A stretch of DNA of 64,000 bases. Source: Desulfocurvus sp. GTDB taxonomy: Bacteria > Desulfobacterota > Desulfovibrionia > Desulfovibrionales > Desulfovibrionaceae. Shown piece by piece: positions 16,947 to 24,836 of the stretch. The translations under genes and the position numbers were made by a program. Within the stretch, counting starts at the first letter, position 1. Each line of letters starts with the position of its first letter. Where the stretch lies: NCBI GenBank assembly GCA_020692325.1, contig JAIMKR010000001.1:145351-209350 (forward strand). The letters are read 5' to 3'. The notes under the pieces are model-generated. The model was not told where the DNA came from, did no database searches, and saw only the letters and a list, made by a program, of their open reading frames with translations.

Positions 16947-17408
16947 CTAAATGGTCTGCGGCGGCGCGCTATACTTGTGCATGATGCGCCGGTGGCAGTC
17001 CGTGCAGTTGCGCTGCTGGTCGATCATGAACACCGTTTCCGAATGACAGCGGATGCAGTTGGCCTGCACCACGCGCCGCCCGTGCTCCGTGATGCGGATG
17101 TCGTCCGGCACGTGCCCGGCGTTGAACAACACCAGGTCCTTCATGCCGTCGATGGACTTCCACATGTAGTGCACCGGCTTGTTGTCGTTCGGCAGGTGGC
17201 AGTCCACGCAGGCGAGCCGTTTGTGCGCCCCCGCGTGGAACCATGCCTCGTACTGCGCCTCGTGCACGTGGCACGACTCACAGAACTCCGGCGTCTCCGA
17301 CTTGGCCAGCAGTTTCGGCGGCCCGATCAGCAGGAACACGGCCACGACTAGCGCCGCCGCCGCGCCCAGCAGGCCGTATTTCAGCCTCCGCCTCGCGTGT
17401 TCATTCAT
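16947..17408 (-). CDS. nrfH: NrfH, membrane tetrahaem quinol dehydrogenase of nitrite reductase
   Basis: 153 residues from ATG 17408. One membrane anchor at about 11-30 is followed by four CxxCH haem sites at 43-47, 67-71, 118-122 and 135-139, as in NapC/NirT-family NrfH. It takes electrons from menaquinol and passes them to NrfA. The chosen start has AGGGGTGGG upstream; the 19-residue longer frame has no better ribosome site. nrfA follows 69 bp downstream. An FNR-like palindrome lies 138 bp upstream of the start. Confidence 0.97.
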   Translation of the reverse strand: MNEHARRRLKYGLLGAAAALVVAVFLLIGPPKLLAKSETPEFCESCHVHEAQYEAWFHAGAHKRLACVDCHLPNDNKPVHYMWKSIDGMKDLVLFNAGHVPDDIRITEHGRRVVQANCIRCHSETVFMIDQQRNCTDCHRRIMHKYSAPPQTI

Positions 17409-17545
17409 CCACCCACCCCTTTGTGAGAGATATGACGCCGCGCGGCTCTGGAAACGCGTGGCCACCGGACGCGGCCACCCACATTCCCCTTGAACGCGAG
17501 CACCGCATGGATATTCGGAGTCTTATTCCATCCTGTGCATAAAGA

Positions 17546-17561
17546 CTTGACTTAGGTCAAG
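17546..17561 (-). promoter_or_regulatory. FNR/CRP-family-like palindrome upstream of nrfHA
   Basis: CTTGACTTAGGTCAAG is a perfect 6+6 bp inverted repeat with a 4-bp centre. The TTGAC-N4-GTCAA core is one base per arm from the FNR box TTGAT-N4-ATCAA. It is the only such site I noticed in the nrfH upstream region, about 138 bp before the start codon, with an AT-rich stretch on the nrfH side where a promoter could lie. Likely binding site of an FNR/CRP-family regulator of nrfHA. Confidence 0.6.
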
Positions 17562-17881
17562 ACGCCGGCATCGCCGGTGGCGGCAAGGCCGACGGGGAAA
17601 AACGCATCAGATGGGAGCGGTTCCACGGGAAAGGCACTCCCCGCGCCCTGCCCCAAGACTTTCCAGGTGGCGCGGACGGACTGCCGCTTCCGCGCCATTT
17701 CCATGGTCCATCGACCGGCGGCATTCCCTGTCGCCCCACCCGGGGGCGCTTCCAAAAGCCAACGGTCACGCCCCCATCGGGATGTCAGATGGCCGGCGGC
17801 GTCCCCTGCCGTCCCCCGCGTCTACCCCAATTTTCAATCATCCCTTCGCCATTGCCGATGCAGAATGAATCCGCACCTGTC
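17562..17881. other. Intergenic region without recognisable gene
   Basis: 320 bp between the FNR-like site and the palindromic element. Frames across it encode only Pro/Arg/Ala-rich sequence without domains. Nothing functional was identified. Confidence 0.45.
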
Positions 17882-17978
17882 GCGGAGGGTTGCCGCCGGC
17901 TTTGCGGCGCAACCCTCCGCGAATGAGGGAGTCCAGAGGGCGTACGCCCTCTGGTGGGGCGCGGGGGCGAAGCCCCAG
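17882..17978. repeat. Composite palindromic intergenic element, copy 1
   Basis: Two parts. First, a hairpin with a 12-bp perfect outer stem (GCGGAGGGTTGC ... GCAACCCTCCGC, 17882-17920). Second, a block starting GAGT at 17929 with the palindrome CCAGAGGGCGTACGCCCTCTGG (17933-17954), then GGGGC and a GGGGC-GAA-GCCCC hairpin. The second part shares its architecture and bases with elements at 52017-52074, 58060-58117 and 58197-58247. It lies between divergent nrfHA and a membrane-protein gene. Confidence 0.7.
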
Positions 17979-18081
17979 CAAGCCGTCCCGCCCAACGTCG
18001 GGCCGCCCTTGAATCCGCCCGTCTTTACGCCTACGGTTCCTAAGAGACGCGAACAACAACCCAGCCAGGAGGATGCGAAGA

Positions 18082-18456
18082 ATGCCGGGCGCCTGGTATG
18101 TCATCGAGGTCTTCTGTCTACTCAACGTGGTCAGCTTCCTGTGGCGGCTGCGCCTGCTGCTCGCGCACATGGACATCTTCGCCGTCGCGTTGATGGAGCT
18201 GACGCTGGTGCTGGTGCTGGCGTGGAGCACGTACAAGGCCAAGCGCCTGCCCAGCCGCATCCTGGCGGCGTTCATCGGGCTGAACGCGCTCTATTTCATC
18301 GTCATGCGTGTGCTGTCGCCCACGCCGTTCACGGCGGCCGGCATCGCCCAGCTGCTGCTGCAAACATACTTTCTGATCGGCGCGGCGCTGCTATGGCGGC
18401 TGAAGGAGCTGCCCACGCACTTCATCCCGCCCTGGGAACGAAAGTCCGGTAAATAG
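18082..18456 (+). CDS. Small four-helix membrane protein of unknown function
   Basis: 124 residues with about four hydrophobic helices (roughly 4-22, 28-46, 55-76, 84-106) and a charged C-terminus ending WERKSGK. No known motif was recognised. The start at ATG 18082 was chosen because AGGAGG sits 10 bp before it, too close to serve the upstream ATG 18073. Monocistronic, convergent with sufB. Inner-membrane location is predicted; role unknown. Confidence 0.6.
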   Translation: MPGAWYVIEVFCLLNVVSFLWRLRLLLAHMDIFAVALMELTLVLVLAWSTYKAKRLPSRILAAFIGLNALYFIVMRVLSPTPFTAAGIAQLLLQTYFLIGAALLWRLKELPTHFIPPWERKSGK

Positions 18457-18482
18457 CGCGCGTGCAAAGCGGCGAAACGAAA

Positions 18483-18516
18483 CGCCCCCGCGAGTCCAGA
18501 CGGACCGGCGGGGGCG
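18483..18516. terminator. Probable bidirectional terminator between membrane-protein gene and sufB
   Basis: CGCCCCCGC-GA-GTCC-AGAC-GGAC-CG-GCGGGGGCG forms a strong hairpin between the two convergent stop codons. The flanks carry only short T-runs on either strand. Confidence 0.5.
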
Positions 18517-18544
18517 CGTGCGTTTCGGGAAGGCGGAGGGCTTG

Positions 18545-19702
18545 CTAGAAGGCCCGGGCGTCGATCTGCGCCACCTGGTTCTTAATGGACTTGGCGAGCG
18601 GCCCTTCCAGGCCCATGATGTCGACGTTGAGGAACCCGCGCACGATGGTCGAGGTGGCCTCGGCCTCGTCCATGCCACGGGCCATGAGGTACTCGATCTC
18701 GTCCTGGGCGATCTTGCCCACGGCGGCCTCGTGGGAGAGATCCACGCCCTCCACGGTGGCGTCGAGCTCGGGAATGGCGAGCGACTGACCGCCGCCGAGG
18801 ATGAGCGACTTGCACTCCAGGTGGCCCTTGCAGGGCACGGCGTGGCCGGCGATGTGCCCACGCGCGATGTTCACGCCGCCGGTGGTGATGGTGCGGCTGA
18901 TGATTTCGCAGCGGGTCTCGGGCGCGTTCATGATGACGCGGTTGCCGGCGTCCACGTGGGAGCCCTTGGGCGTGACGATGACGGAGTTGAAGCGGGCGAT
19001 ACCGCCGCGGCCGTTCAGGTTGATCGTCGGGTACATCTGCAGGGTGCCGACGGGGCTGAGCAGCACGTAGTTGTTCTGGAATACGCCGCCCTCCTCCACC
19101 ACACCCACGGTGCGCGGCCGCACGTTCGCGCCCTCGCCCCAGTTGTGGATCATGGTGAAGGTGAGCTTGCCGCCCTTCTTCACATAGAATTCGGTGATGC
19201 CCAGGTGCGCGCCGTGGGTTTCGCCATGGGCCGTGGAGCAGCCGGTCATGATGTGGACCTCGCTGTTCTCCTCGACCACGACGATGTTATGCACGTTCTG
19301 GCCGGAGCGATCGGCCTTGAGGAACAGGCAGGACTGCACGGGTTTCTTGATGATGGCGCCCGGCTTGGTGCGGACGAAGTAGCCGCCGTGGGTTTTCGCC
19401 GCCACGGCGCGGGTGAACTCGTCCTTGTCGCGGTCCACGTTGTTCCAGGCGTACCCGGGCAGGCCGTCGTAGCGTTTCATGGCCACGTTGATGTCGAGCA
19501 GCTCGACGCCGGGATCGCGGGTCTCGCAGTGCACGGTGGACTGGTCCATCTGCATGAACAGGGCGCTGCCCTCGCCGTGGTCCAGGTCCACGCCGGCGTG
19601 GAGGATGCGGTCCTTGTCGCTGTTGTCCAGGGTGCGCAGGTCGGCGATCTGGCCGTGCTCCGCGCCGCTGAAGGTGTAATCCTTGAGATTCACTTCTTTC
19701 AT
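18545..19702 (-). CDS. sufB: SufB/SufD-family Fe-S cluster assembly protein
   Basis: 385 residues. SufBD-type scaffold: the C-terminal two thirds hold the beta-helix core with a conserved ETRCEIISRTITTGG stretch, GHLECKSLILGGG and the C-terminal LSHEAAVGKIAQDEIEYLMARGM helices typical of the family. It acts with the SufC ATPase to build Fe-S clusters. Only SufB and SufC are encoded here; no SufD, SufS or SufE is nearby, the minimal SmsCB arrangement known from anaerobes and archaea. It begins at ATG 19702, 10 bp after sufC, in one operon. Confidence 0.93.
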   Translation of the reverse strand: MKEVNLKDYTFSGAEHGQIADLRTLDNSDKDRILHAGVDLDHGEGSALFMQMDQSTVHCETRDPGVELLDINVAMKRYDGLPGYAWNNVDRDKDEFTRAVAAKTHGGYFVRTKPGAIIKKPVQSCLFLKADRSGQNVHNIVVVEENSEVHIMTGCSTAHGETHGAHLGITEFYVKKGGKLTFTMIHNWGEGANVRPRTVGVVEEGGVFQNNYVLLSPVGTLQMYPTINLNGRGGIARFNSVIVTPKGSHVDAGNRVIMNAPETRCEIISRTITTGGVNIARGHIAGHAVPCKGHLECKSLILGGGQSLAIPELDATVEGVDLSHEAAVGKIAQDEIEYLMARGMDEAEATSTIVRGFLNVDIMGLEGPLAKSIKNQVAQIDARAF

Positions 19703-19712
19703 GGCCGTCTCC

Positions 19713-20498
19713 CTACAGCACGACCCGGCCGGGCGTGGGCTCGTCCAGGCAGCGGATGCATTCCTGATAGCCGTAGCTGCGGATGTGCTCCAAAATGTCG
19801 CGGGGGCGCGCCTCGCAGCACAGGTGGCCCTGGTAGAGCACCTGCCCGCGGTCGGCGTTGATGTAGTCGAGGATGTAGCCGGTGTGGGTGATGATGAGCC
19901 CGCTCGTGCGCAGCTTGCACTTGAGCGGCTTGGCGCACGCGCCGGGGGGCAAATCCACCTCGCCGTCCAGCAGGCGGCGCACAACCTTGCCGATGAGCTG
20001 CATGTTCTCCAGGTCCACGCCGCTCTCGGGCTCGTCGAAAAGCACGAAGCTGGGTTTCTGGGCCATGAGCTGAAGCAGCTCCGAGCGCTTGATCTCGCCG
20101 CCGGAGAAGCCGGCGTTGATGTCGCGGTCGAGGAATTCGGAAAAATTGACCTTGCCGGCGAGGGCGTCGGGATCGACGTCGTGCCCGCGGGAGCACATGC
20201 GCACGAGGTCACGCGTTTTGAGGCCGTGGATGGTGGGCGGCCGCTGGAAGCTCATGCCGATGCCGAGGCGCGCGCGCTCGTACATGGGCATGTGGGTGAT
20301 GTCCGTGCCGCGGAACAGGATGCGCCCCCCCGTGACGTTGTATCCCGAAAAGCCCATGAGGGTCATGAGCAATGTCGTCTTGCCGGAGCCGTTGGGGCCG
20401 AAGAGGATGAAGGTCTCGCCCTCGCGGATGTGCAGATTGATGCCGCGCAGCACTTCCTTGTCGCCGATGCTGACGCGCAGATCCTCGATTTTGAGCAT
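19713..20498 (-). CDS. sufC: SufC ATPase of Fe-S cluster assembly
   Basis: 261-residue ABC ATPase. Walker A FGPNGSGKTT is at 33-42, the Q-loop FQRPPTIHG is in the middle, the signature is FSGGEIKRSELLQL and Walker B is FVLFDEPESGVD, the wording typical of SufC. It energises the SufBC scaffold. A Cys pair near the C-terminus (YQECIRCLDEP) and CCEARPRD are not standard SufC residues and could be noted. Start ATG 20498 (MLKIEDL); the longer open frame upstream overlaps the divergent Smr gene and is spurious. Confidence 0.95.
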   Translation of the reverse strand: MLKIEDLRVSIGDKEVLRGINLHIREGETFILFGPNGSGKTTLLMTLMGFSGYNVTGGRILFRGTDITHMPMYERARLGIGMSFQRPPTIHGLKTRDLVRMCSRGHDVDPDALAGKVNFSEFLDRDINAGFSGGEIKRSELLQLMAQKPSFVLFDEPESGVDLENMQLIGKVVRRLLDGEVDLPPGACAKPLKCKLRTSGLIITHTGYILDYINADRGQVLYQGHLCCEARPRDILEHIRSYGYQECIRCLDEPTPGRVVL

Positions 20499-20676
20499 GA
20501 AGGCCTCGCTTTCCCCGCCTGGATTGCGACCCGGATCAAAGGGACCGCGGCGGGCTGGGGGAAAGATTTCTACCGATTTTGGTCGATGAAGTCCAGATGG
20601 GTACCCGCGCGTGCCTGGTCGCCCGGCTTTGCCTCCGGCCCGGTTTTGTGTAGCATTGCGCCAGCGAGGCCATCTC

Positions 20677-21447
20677 ATGAAGAAAAAGCTCACGTCGCTC
20701 GAATCCCTGTCCGAACTGAAGCTGGAAAACGCCAAACCGAGCTTGGTGGAGCAGGCCAAGGCCGCCTTGCGCGAGGGCGGAAAGGCCCGTGTGGCCCCGG
20801 TGAAGCCAGCCGCCAAGCCCAAGGCCGCCCCCGAACCGGAGGCGGACGCCGGCGAGGACACGACGCTGTTCTTCCAGGCCATGCAGGGCGTGGCGCAGAT
20901 AACCGGGACGGGCCGGCAGGTACAGCCGCCCGCGCCGCCCACGCCCGAACAGGCGGACGACGACGCCGATCCCGAGGCCAAGCTCATGCGGCAGGCCATG
21001 CTCGGCGCGGTGGACTTCGAAATCGAATTCTCCGACGAGTACATGCACGGCTTCGTGCGCGGGCTGGATTCGAAAATCTTCCAACAGCTCAAAGCCGGCC
21101 GCCTTTCGCCCGAGGGGCACCTGGACCTGCACGGGCAAAACGCCGATCAGGCGCTCGACTCGCTGCTGTTCTTCATGCGCGAGAGTTATCTGGCCGGCCG
21201 GCGCATGGTGCTGCTTATTCCCGGACGGGGCAAGAACTCCCCGCACGGGCTGGGCATTCTGCGGCAGGAGCTCCAAACGTGGCTCACACGCGAGCCGCTA
21301 CGGCGCATCGTTCTGGCCTTCTGCACGGCGCAGCCCAAGGACGGCGGCGCCGGCGCGCTCTACGTGCTGCTGCGCAGGATGAAGAAGCAGCAAGGCAAGG
21401 TGGCCTGGGACAAGCAGATGAACTGGGAGGACATCGAACGCCGGTAG
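20677..21447 (+). CDS. Smr-domain protein
   Basis: 256 residues. The C-terminal Smr domain shows LDLHG at about 149-153 and the IPGRGKNSPHGLGILRQELQTWL block, the two hallmarks of MutS2-type small MutS-related nickase/RNase domains. The N-terminal half is Ala/Pro/Lys-rich and probably unstructured. Stand-alone Smr proteins cleave DNA or RNA; target unknown. Start at ATG 20677 (MKKKLTSLESL); the upstream in-frame extension is low complexity. Divergent from sufCB, convergent with the acetyltransferase gene. Confidence 0.88.
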   Translation: MKKKLTSLESLSELKLENAKPSLVEQAKAALREGGKARVAPVKPAAKPKAAPEPEADAGEDTTLFFQAMQGVAQITGTGRQVQPPAPPTPEQADDDADPEAKLMRQAMLGAVDFEIEFSDEYMHGFVRGLDSKIFQQLKAGRLSPEGHLDLHGQNADQALDSLLFFMRESYLAGRRMVLLIPGRGKNSPHGLGILRQELQTWLTREPLRRIVLAFCTAQPKDGGAGALYVLLRRMKKQQGKVAWDKQMNWEDIERR

Positions 21448-21459
21448 GCGTCGTGGCCG

Positions 21460-21897
21460 CTAGTCGGTGAACCCTTTTTCGGCCATGGTTCGCGGCCGGG
21501 TGAACAGGGCCATGCCGGTGTTCATGCGGCGGAAGCCCAGGCGGCGGTAGAAGCCCTCCTTGCCGGGCGCGGCGTAGAGAATGACATTGCAGCCGGGCAG
21601 GCGGTCGAGCAACCGCTCCACGATGAGCCGCCCCACGCCCCGGCCCTGCATTTCGGGCACGACGGCGATGTCGTACAGGGCGGCCTGATAGACGCCGTCG
21701 GAAATGGCGCGGCCGAATCCGGCCAGCCCCCCGGTCCCTTCGCCTCCATCGGTTTCGCGGACGAAAACGACGCTGTGGCTGGCCTCGAACGCCCGGCGAT
21801 GCGCCTTGGGCGCGTAATGCGCCATACCGACGCGCTCAAGCGTTGCCGCAACCTCGTTCCAGTCCGCGCCCTCGCAACCATACTCCGCCGTCAGCAT
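21460..21897 (-). CDS. GNAT-family N-acetyltransferase
   Basis: 145 residues with one GNAT domain. The acetyl-CoA pyrophosphate loop VPEMQGRGVGRLI (motif A) and the later ILYAAPGKEGFYRRLGF (motif B) are clear. The substrate is not predictable. Short, single gene, convergent with the Smr gene (12 bp between stops) and 150 bp from tRNA-Ser. Start ATG 21897. Confidence 0.88.
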   Translation of the reverse strand: MLTAEYGCEGADWNEVAATLERVGMAHYAPKAHRRAFEASHSVVFVRETDGGEGTGGLAGFGRAISDGVYQAALYDIAVVPEMQGRGVGRLIVERLLDRLPGCNVILYAAPGKEGFYRRLGFRRMNTGMALFTRPRTMAEKGFTD

Positions 21898-22050
21898 GAT
21901 TCCCTCCTCCCTTTACCGCCCTTCCGCGTACCATGGCCGCCCGGCCGAAGACAACGGCTTCGACGCATCCGCAATCCACTTGCCAGCGCGCCCATGCCGG
22001 TGTATACACCGCGACTTCCAAGCAACGGCACACGCCCACCTCACAAGCGC

Positions 22051-22144
22051 GGAGAGGTAGCGAAGTGGCCGTACCGCGCCCGACTCGAAATCGGGTTACG
22101 GGCGAATAACCCGTACGTGGGTTCGAATCCCACCCTCTCCGCCA
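22051..22144 (+). tRNA. tRNA-Ser (anticodon CGA), with encoded CCA
   Basis: The acceptor stem GGAGAGG pairs with CCTCTCC at 22134-22140. The anticodon stem CCCGA/TCGGG encloses loop CTCGAAA with anticodon CGA (reads UCG). A long variable arm ACGGG-CGAATAA-CCCGT marks a class II tRNA, and the T arm is GGGTTCGAATCCC. G discriminator at 22141 and CCA at 22142-22144. Its 3' end faces a truncated integrase gene, as at many islet insertion sites. Confidence 0.97.
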
Positions 22145-22310
22145 TCACTCAAATCAACACCCTCCGGCAAAGTCCAAAACAGCAATAACGTCAGAAGACT
22201 ATTGCGGAATCTAGTTCGCGATAGGCCGTCTTCGTGCGTTGCGTCACCGGACAGCGTCCCGAATAACTCGACAAGGCCCGCCACGACTAGCTTCTGGAGG
22301 GCACCTGCCG

Positions 22311-22583
22311 TTGACCGACATTGCTGTCCGAAACGCCAAACCGGACAACTCCCAAACCATCCGTCTTAAAGACGAACGAGGTCTCTACCTGGGAATCGCC
22401 CCGGCTGGGGGCGAGTGGTGGCGGCCTCGCTACTGGTTCAAGGGCAAAGAGAACCGGCTCTCGCTCGGCGTGTCCCCAGACATCACCCTCAAGGAAATCC
22501 GCGAACGGCGTGACGAGGCATGCGGCACCATCGCGCGGAAGCGAATCTTGACGTCAGCAAGACATCGCTATATCGTCATTTGA
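22311..22583 (+). pseudogene. Truncated tyrosine integrase (N-terminal arm-binding domain only)
   Basis: About 80 recognisable residues of the DUF4102-type N-terminal domain of P4-like integrases: LTDIAVRNAKP, IRLKDERGLYLGI, WRPRYWFKGKENRLSLG, ITLKEIRERRDEA. A normal integrase has about 400 residues; the catalytic domain is absent. TTG 22311 has TGGAGG 10 bp upstream. After the DEA motif the natural continuation (HHRAEANLDVSK) is in another frame, so a 1-2 nt frameshift is also present. It lies 167 bp after tRNA-Ser, and its 3' end runs into the ars operator. A decayed remnant of the element that brought the ars genes. Confidence 0.8.
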
Positions 22584-22587
22584 CGAT
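22572..22587 (+). promoter_or_regulatory. Probable ArsR operator
   Basis: ATCGTCATTTGACGAT is a 7+7 bp perfect inverted repeat with a 2-bp centre, overlapping the arsR start codon (ATG 22586). Sites of this type are where ArsR homodimers bind to repress their own operon. The overlap with the ATG means either that arsR starts at ATG 22595/22598 or that repression covers the start region. Confidence 0.6.
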
Positions 22588-22969
22588 GGATAAAATGATG
22601 CAAGACTTCGTGAACGTGATGAAGGCCCTGTCAGACCCAAGCCGGGTCGGCATAGTGATGCTGCTCCAACAGCGCGAAATGTGCGCCTGTGAGATCATCC
22701 CCCGGCTCGGGCTGGCCCAGCCCACGGTCTCGCGGCATCTCAAAATTCTGATGGACGCTGGCCTGATACAGGGGCGCAAGAAAGGCGTCTGGGTCCACTA
22801 CCGGCTGTCCGACAATACCGGCAAGCCCTACATCGCCGAGCTTCTCGAACGCCTTCCGAAATGGATTGGACAGTGCCCCGAGGTGCGGGAGCTTGTCCGT
22901 GACATTCCCAAGGACAACCCGTGTCGCAACGGCGACGCGGCAAAAGGGATGCCGTCCGCGCCGAGATGA
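22586..22969 (+). CDS. arsR: ArsR-family arsenic-responsive repressor
   Basis: 127 residues, winged-helix ArsR/SmtB fold. MKALSDPSRVGIVMLL opens the domain; the metal site is EMCACEI with Cys33 and Cys35, equivalent to the ELCVCDL arsenite-binding motif of classic ArsR. The recognition helix is LAQPTVSRHLKIL at 43-55. It is expected to release DNA upon arsenite binding. ATG 22595 or 22598 are alternative starts, since ATG 22586 overlaps the palindrome. The stop codon overlaps the ATG of the next, decayed gene (ATGA). Confidence 0.92.
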   Translation: MDKMMQDFVNVMKALSDPSRVGIVMLLQQREMCACEIIPRLGLAQPTVSRHLKILMDAGLIQGRKKGVWVHYRLSDNTGKPYIAELLERLPKWIGQCPEVRELVRDIPKDNPCRNGDAAKGMPSAPR

Positions 22970-23400
22970 AATGGGGAAGCCTCGATGAAGCCCCCGTAGG
23001 CAGCATGAGACCGACACACCCAGCCCGGACCGGGTGTCCCCTGGCAGCGCGTGGTGTCGGGGCCGCCCTATGCGAGCGGTGCGGCGACACGGATGAGTTC
23101 GTACGGAAGGCCGCCCCGCTCGCCGCAGAACTGGCCAAGCGTGGAATCGCATTCCGCTGGAGAAAAGGCTCCACCGCCCTTCGCTGTGGCGGGGCGCAAC
23201 CTCGAGTTTTTCAACAGGGAACCCGGGGGGAGGGATTCTGGGGGCGCAGGCGGAATGAACCGCTGCCAACCCTGCTGCGGCTTGCTGAGGCAGCAGACCG
23301 ACTACCGCCCCCTCCTCCTGGACGGGCGAGCATGAGGCCATCCCCGGAGGAACGCGCGCATGGAGTCAGGCACGCGGCCCGCCGCCCGACTCACCGCTGA
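22966..23400 (+). pseudogene. Frameshifted DUF2703-like gene of the arsenic operon
   Basis: The gene would start at ATG 22966 overlapping the arsR stop. Frame 1 gives CERCGDTDEFVRKAAPLAAEL and so on to about 23155, resembling the CxxC start of DUF2703 proteins. The next piece, AVAGRNLEFFNREP, is in a second frame from about 23155. ILGAQAE is in a third frame, [17 protein letters not shown] in the second again, and a final [11 protein letters not shown] in the third. Together they follow the DUF2703 order (SNLILFNG, N-C-SC-L-T-CR, YEAIPEE). Several single-base shifts make it non-functional unless the read is wrong. DUF2703 genes often occur in ars operons. Assignment is by pattern memory. Confidence 0.5.
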
Positions 23401-23426
23401 TCAATCACCAACCTTCTGGAGGCATC

Positions 23427-24518
23427 ATGCCCGAGTCCGTCACCAAGCGCCTGTCCTTCCTGGACCGCTACCTCACCGTATGGATCTTCACCGCCATGTT
23501 CGCGGGGGTTCTCGGGGGCTACCTCTGGCCTGGTGTCCGCGGCTTCGTGGGCCGATTCCAGAGTGGGACCACCAACATCCCCATCGCCGTGGGCCTCGTT
23601 CTGATGATGTATCCCCCCCTGGCCAAGGTGCGCTACGAGGAGCTGGGCAAGGTGTTCCACAATGGCAGGGTGCTGGTCCTGTCCCTGGTGCAGAACTGGA
23701 TCATCGGCCCAGTGTTCATGTTCGCGCTCGCCGTCACCTTCCTGTCCGGCCACCACGCCTACATGGTGGGGCTCATCCTCATAGGACTGGCCCGCTGCAT
23801 CGCCATGGTCATCGTCTGGAACGACCTCGCCTCCGGGGACCACGAGTACTGCGCCGGGCTGGTGGCCTTCAACTCCATTTTCCAGGTGCTGTTCTTCTCG
23901 GTCTACGCCTGGTTGTTCATCACCATCCTGCCCTGGTGGCTGGGTCTGGAAGGCGCGGTGGTGAACATCTCCATGGACCAAATAGCCGAGAGCGTGGGCA
24001 TCTACCTGGGCATTCCCTTCCTTGGAGGCCTGTTCTCGCGCGTCATCGGTCTCAAGCTCAAGGGAAGACAGTGGTACGAGGAGGTCTTCGTGCCGAGGAT
24101 CGGCCCCATGACCCTCATCGCCCTGCTGTTCACCATCCTGGTCATGTTCTCCCTCAAGGGCGAGTATATCGTGCAACTTCCCCTGGACGTGCTGCGCATC
24201 GCCCTGCCACTGCTCATCTACTTCCTAGTCATGTTCCTGGTGTCCTTCTTTCTGTCCATGAAGGCCGGGGCCACCTACGAGCAGTCCGCCACGCTCAGCT
24301 TCACCGCCGCCTCGAACAACTTCGAGCTGGCCATAGCCGTGGCCGTTGCCGTGTTCGGCATCGACTCCGGGCAGGCGTTCGCCGCCGTCATCGGTCCCCT
24401 CGTGGAGGTGCCGGTGCTCATCGGTCTGGTGCACGTGGCCCTCTGGCTCAAGCGCAAGTACTTCCCATACGCCGTGGAAACGCCATCGGGCATCTGCCAC
24501 GTCACCTGCAAGCGGTAG
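23427..24518 (+). CDS. acr3: Acr3-type arsenite efflux permease
   Basis: 363 residues, about ten membrane helices. The conserved Cys124 in [15 protein letters not shown] and Glu300 in [14 protein letters not shown] are the functionally important Acr3 positions. It exports arsenite (and possibly antimonite) using the proton gradient. An AT-poor Shine-Dalgarno GGAGG lies upstream of ATG 23427. Third gene of the arsR-DUF2703-acr3 operon; no arsC reductase or arsA ATPase is visible, which suits an anaerobe exposed to As(III). Confidence 0.96.
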   Translation: MPESVTKRLSFLDRYLTVWIFTAMFAGVLGGYLWPGVRGFVGRFQSGTTNIPIAVGLVLMMYPPLAKVRYEELGKVFHNGRVLVLSLVQNWIIGPVFMFALAVTFLSGHHAYMVGLILIGLARCIAMVIVWNDLASGDHEYCAGLVAFNSIFQVLFFSVYAWLFITILPWWLGLEGAVVNISMDQIAESVGIYLGIPFLGGLFSRVIGLKLKGRQWYEEVFVPRIGPMTLIALLFTILVMFSLKGEYIVQLPLDVLRIALPLLIYFLVMFLVSFFLSMKAGATYEQSATLSFTAASNNFELAIAVAVAVFGIDSGQAFAAVIGPLVEVPVLIGLVHVALWLKRKYFPYAVETPSGICHVTCKR

Positions 24519-24836
24519 GAGATCGCCCCGCTGCGTCCTTGCCCTCGCACAGGCGAATAGTCGGTGCCGAGGCTCAAAGGTTGGTCGCCCGCGCGCCGGT
24601 CCGGCTGGACGTCGAACGCTGGAAATGATTTCCAACGTGGCGATCCGACCGCACCGCGGCGCGCCACAATCACGAGGCGTGTTTCAGTTCGACGCTGATG
24701 AGTTTCTGCGTGATGTTCGGCAGTTCGCAGACGCTTCGTTTGTCGCCGAACACACCGATAGCGTCCTATCATTTTTGACAGGCGCTCAACCTTCGCGGCA
24801 GGTCACTGCGAGGACGAAACGAATGGATTCGGCGGG
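24519..24836. other. Intergenic region at the end of the arsenic islet
   Basis: 318 bp. Some frames are open (for instance EFLRDVRQFADASFVAEHTDSV on plus) but no family was recognised, and no repeat of the tRNA-Ser 3' end that would mark a second attachment site was found. Possibly islet debris. Confidence 0.4.

Noticed and set aside
17577..18452. Plus-strand frame of about 290 codons over the nrfH upstream region and the small membrane-protein gene
   Set aside because: Composition is Pro/Arg/Ala-rich without domains, it crosses the palindromic element, and it conflicts with the membrane-protein gene, which has a good ribosome site and four hydrophobic helices.
24519..24836. Second attachment site (copy of the tRNA-Ser 3' end) closing the arsenic islet
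   Set aside because: I searched for the T-arm and acceptor sequence and found no copy; the islet's right border remains undefined.
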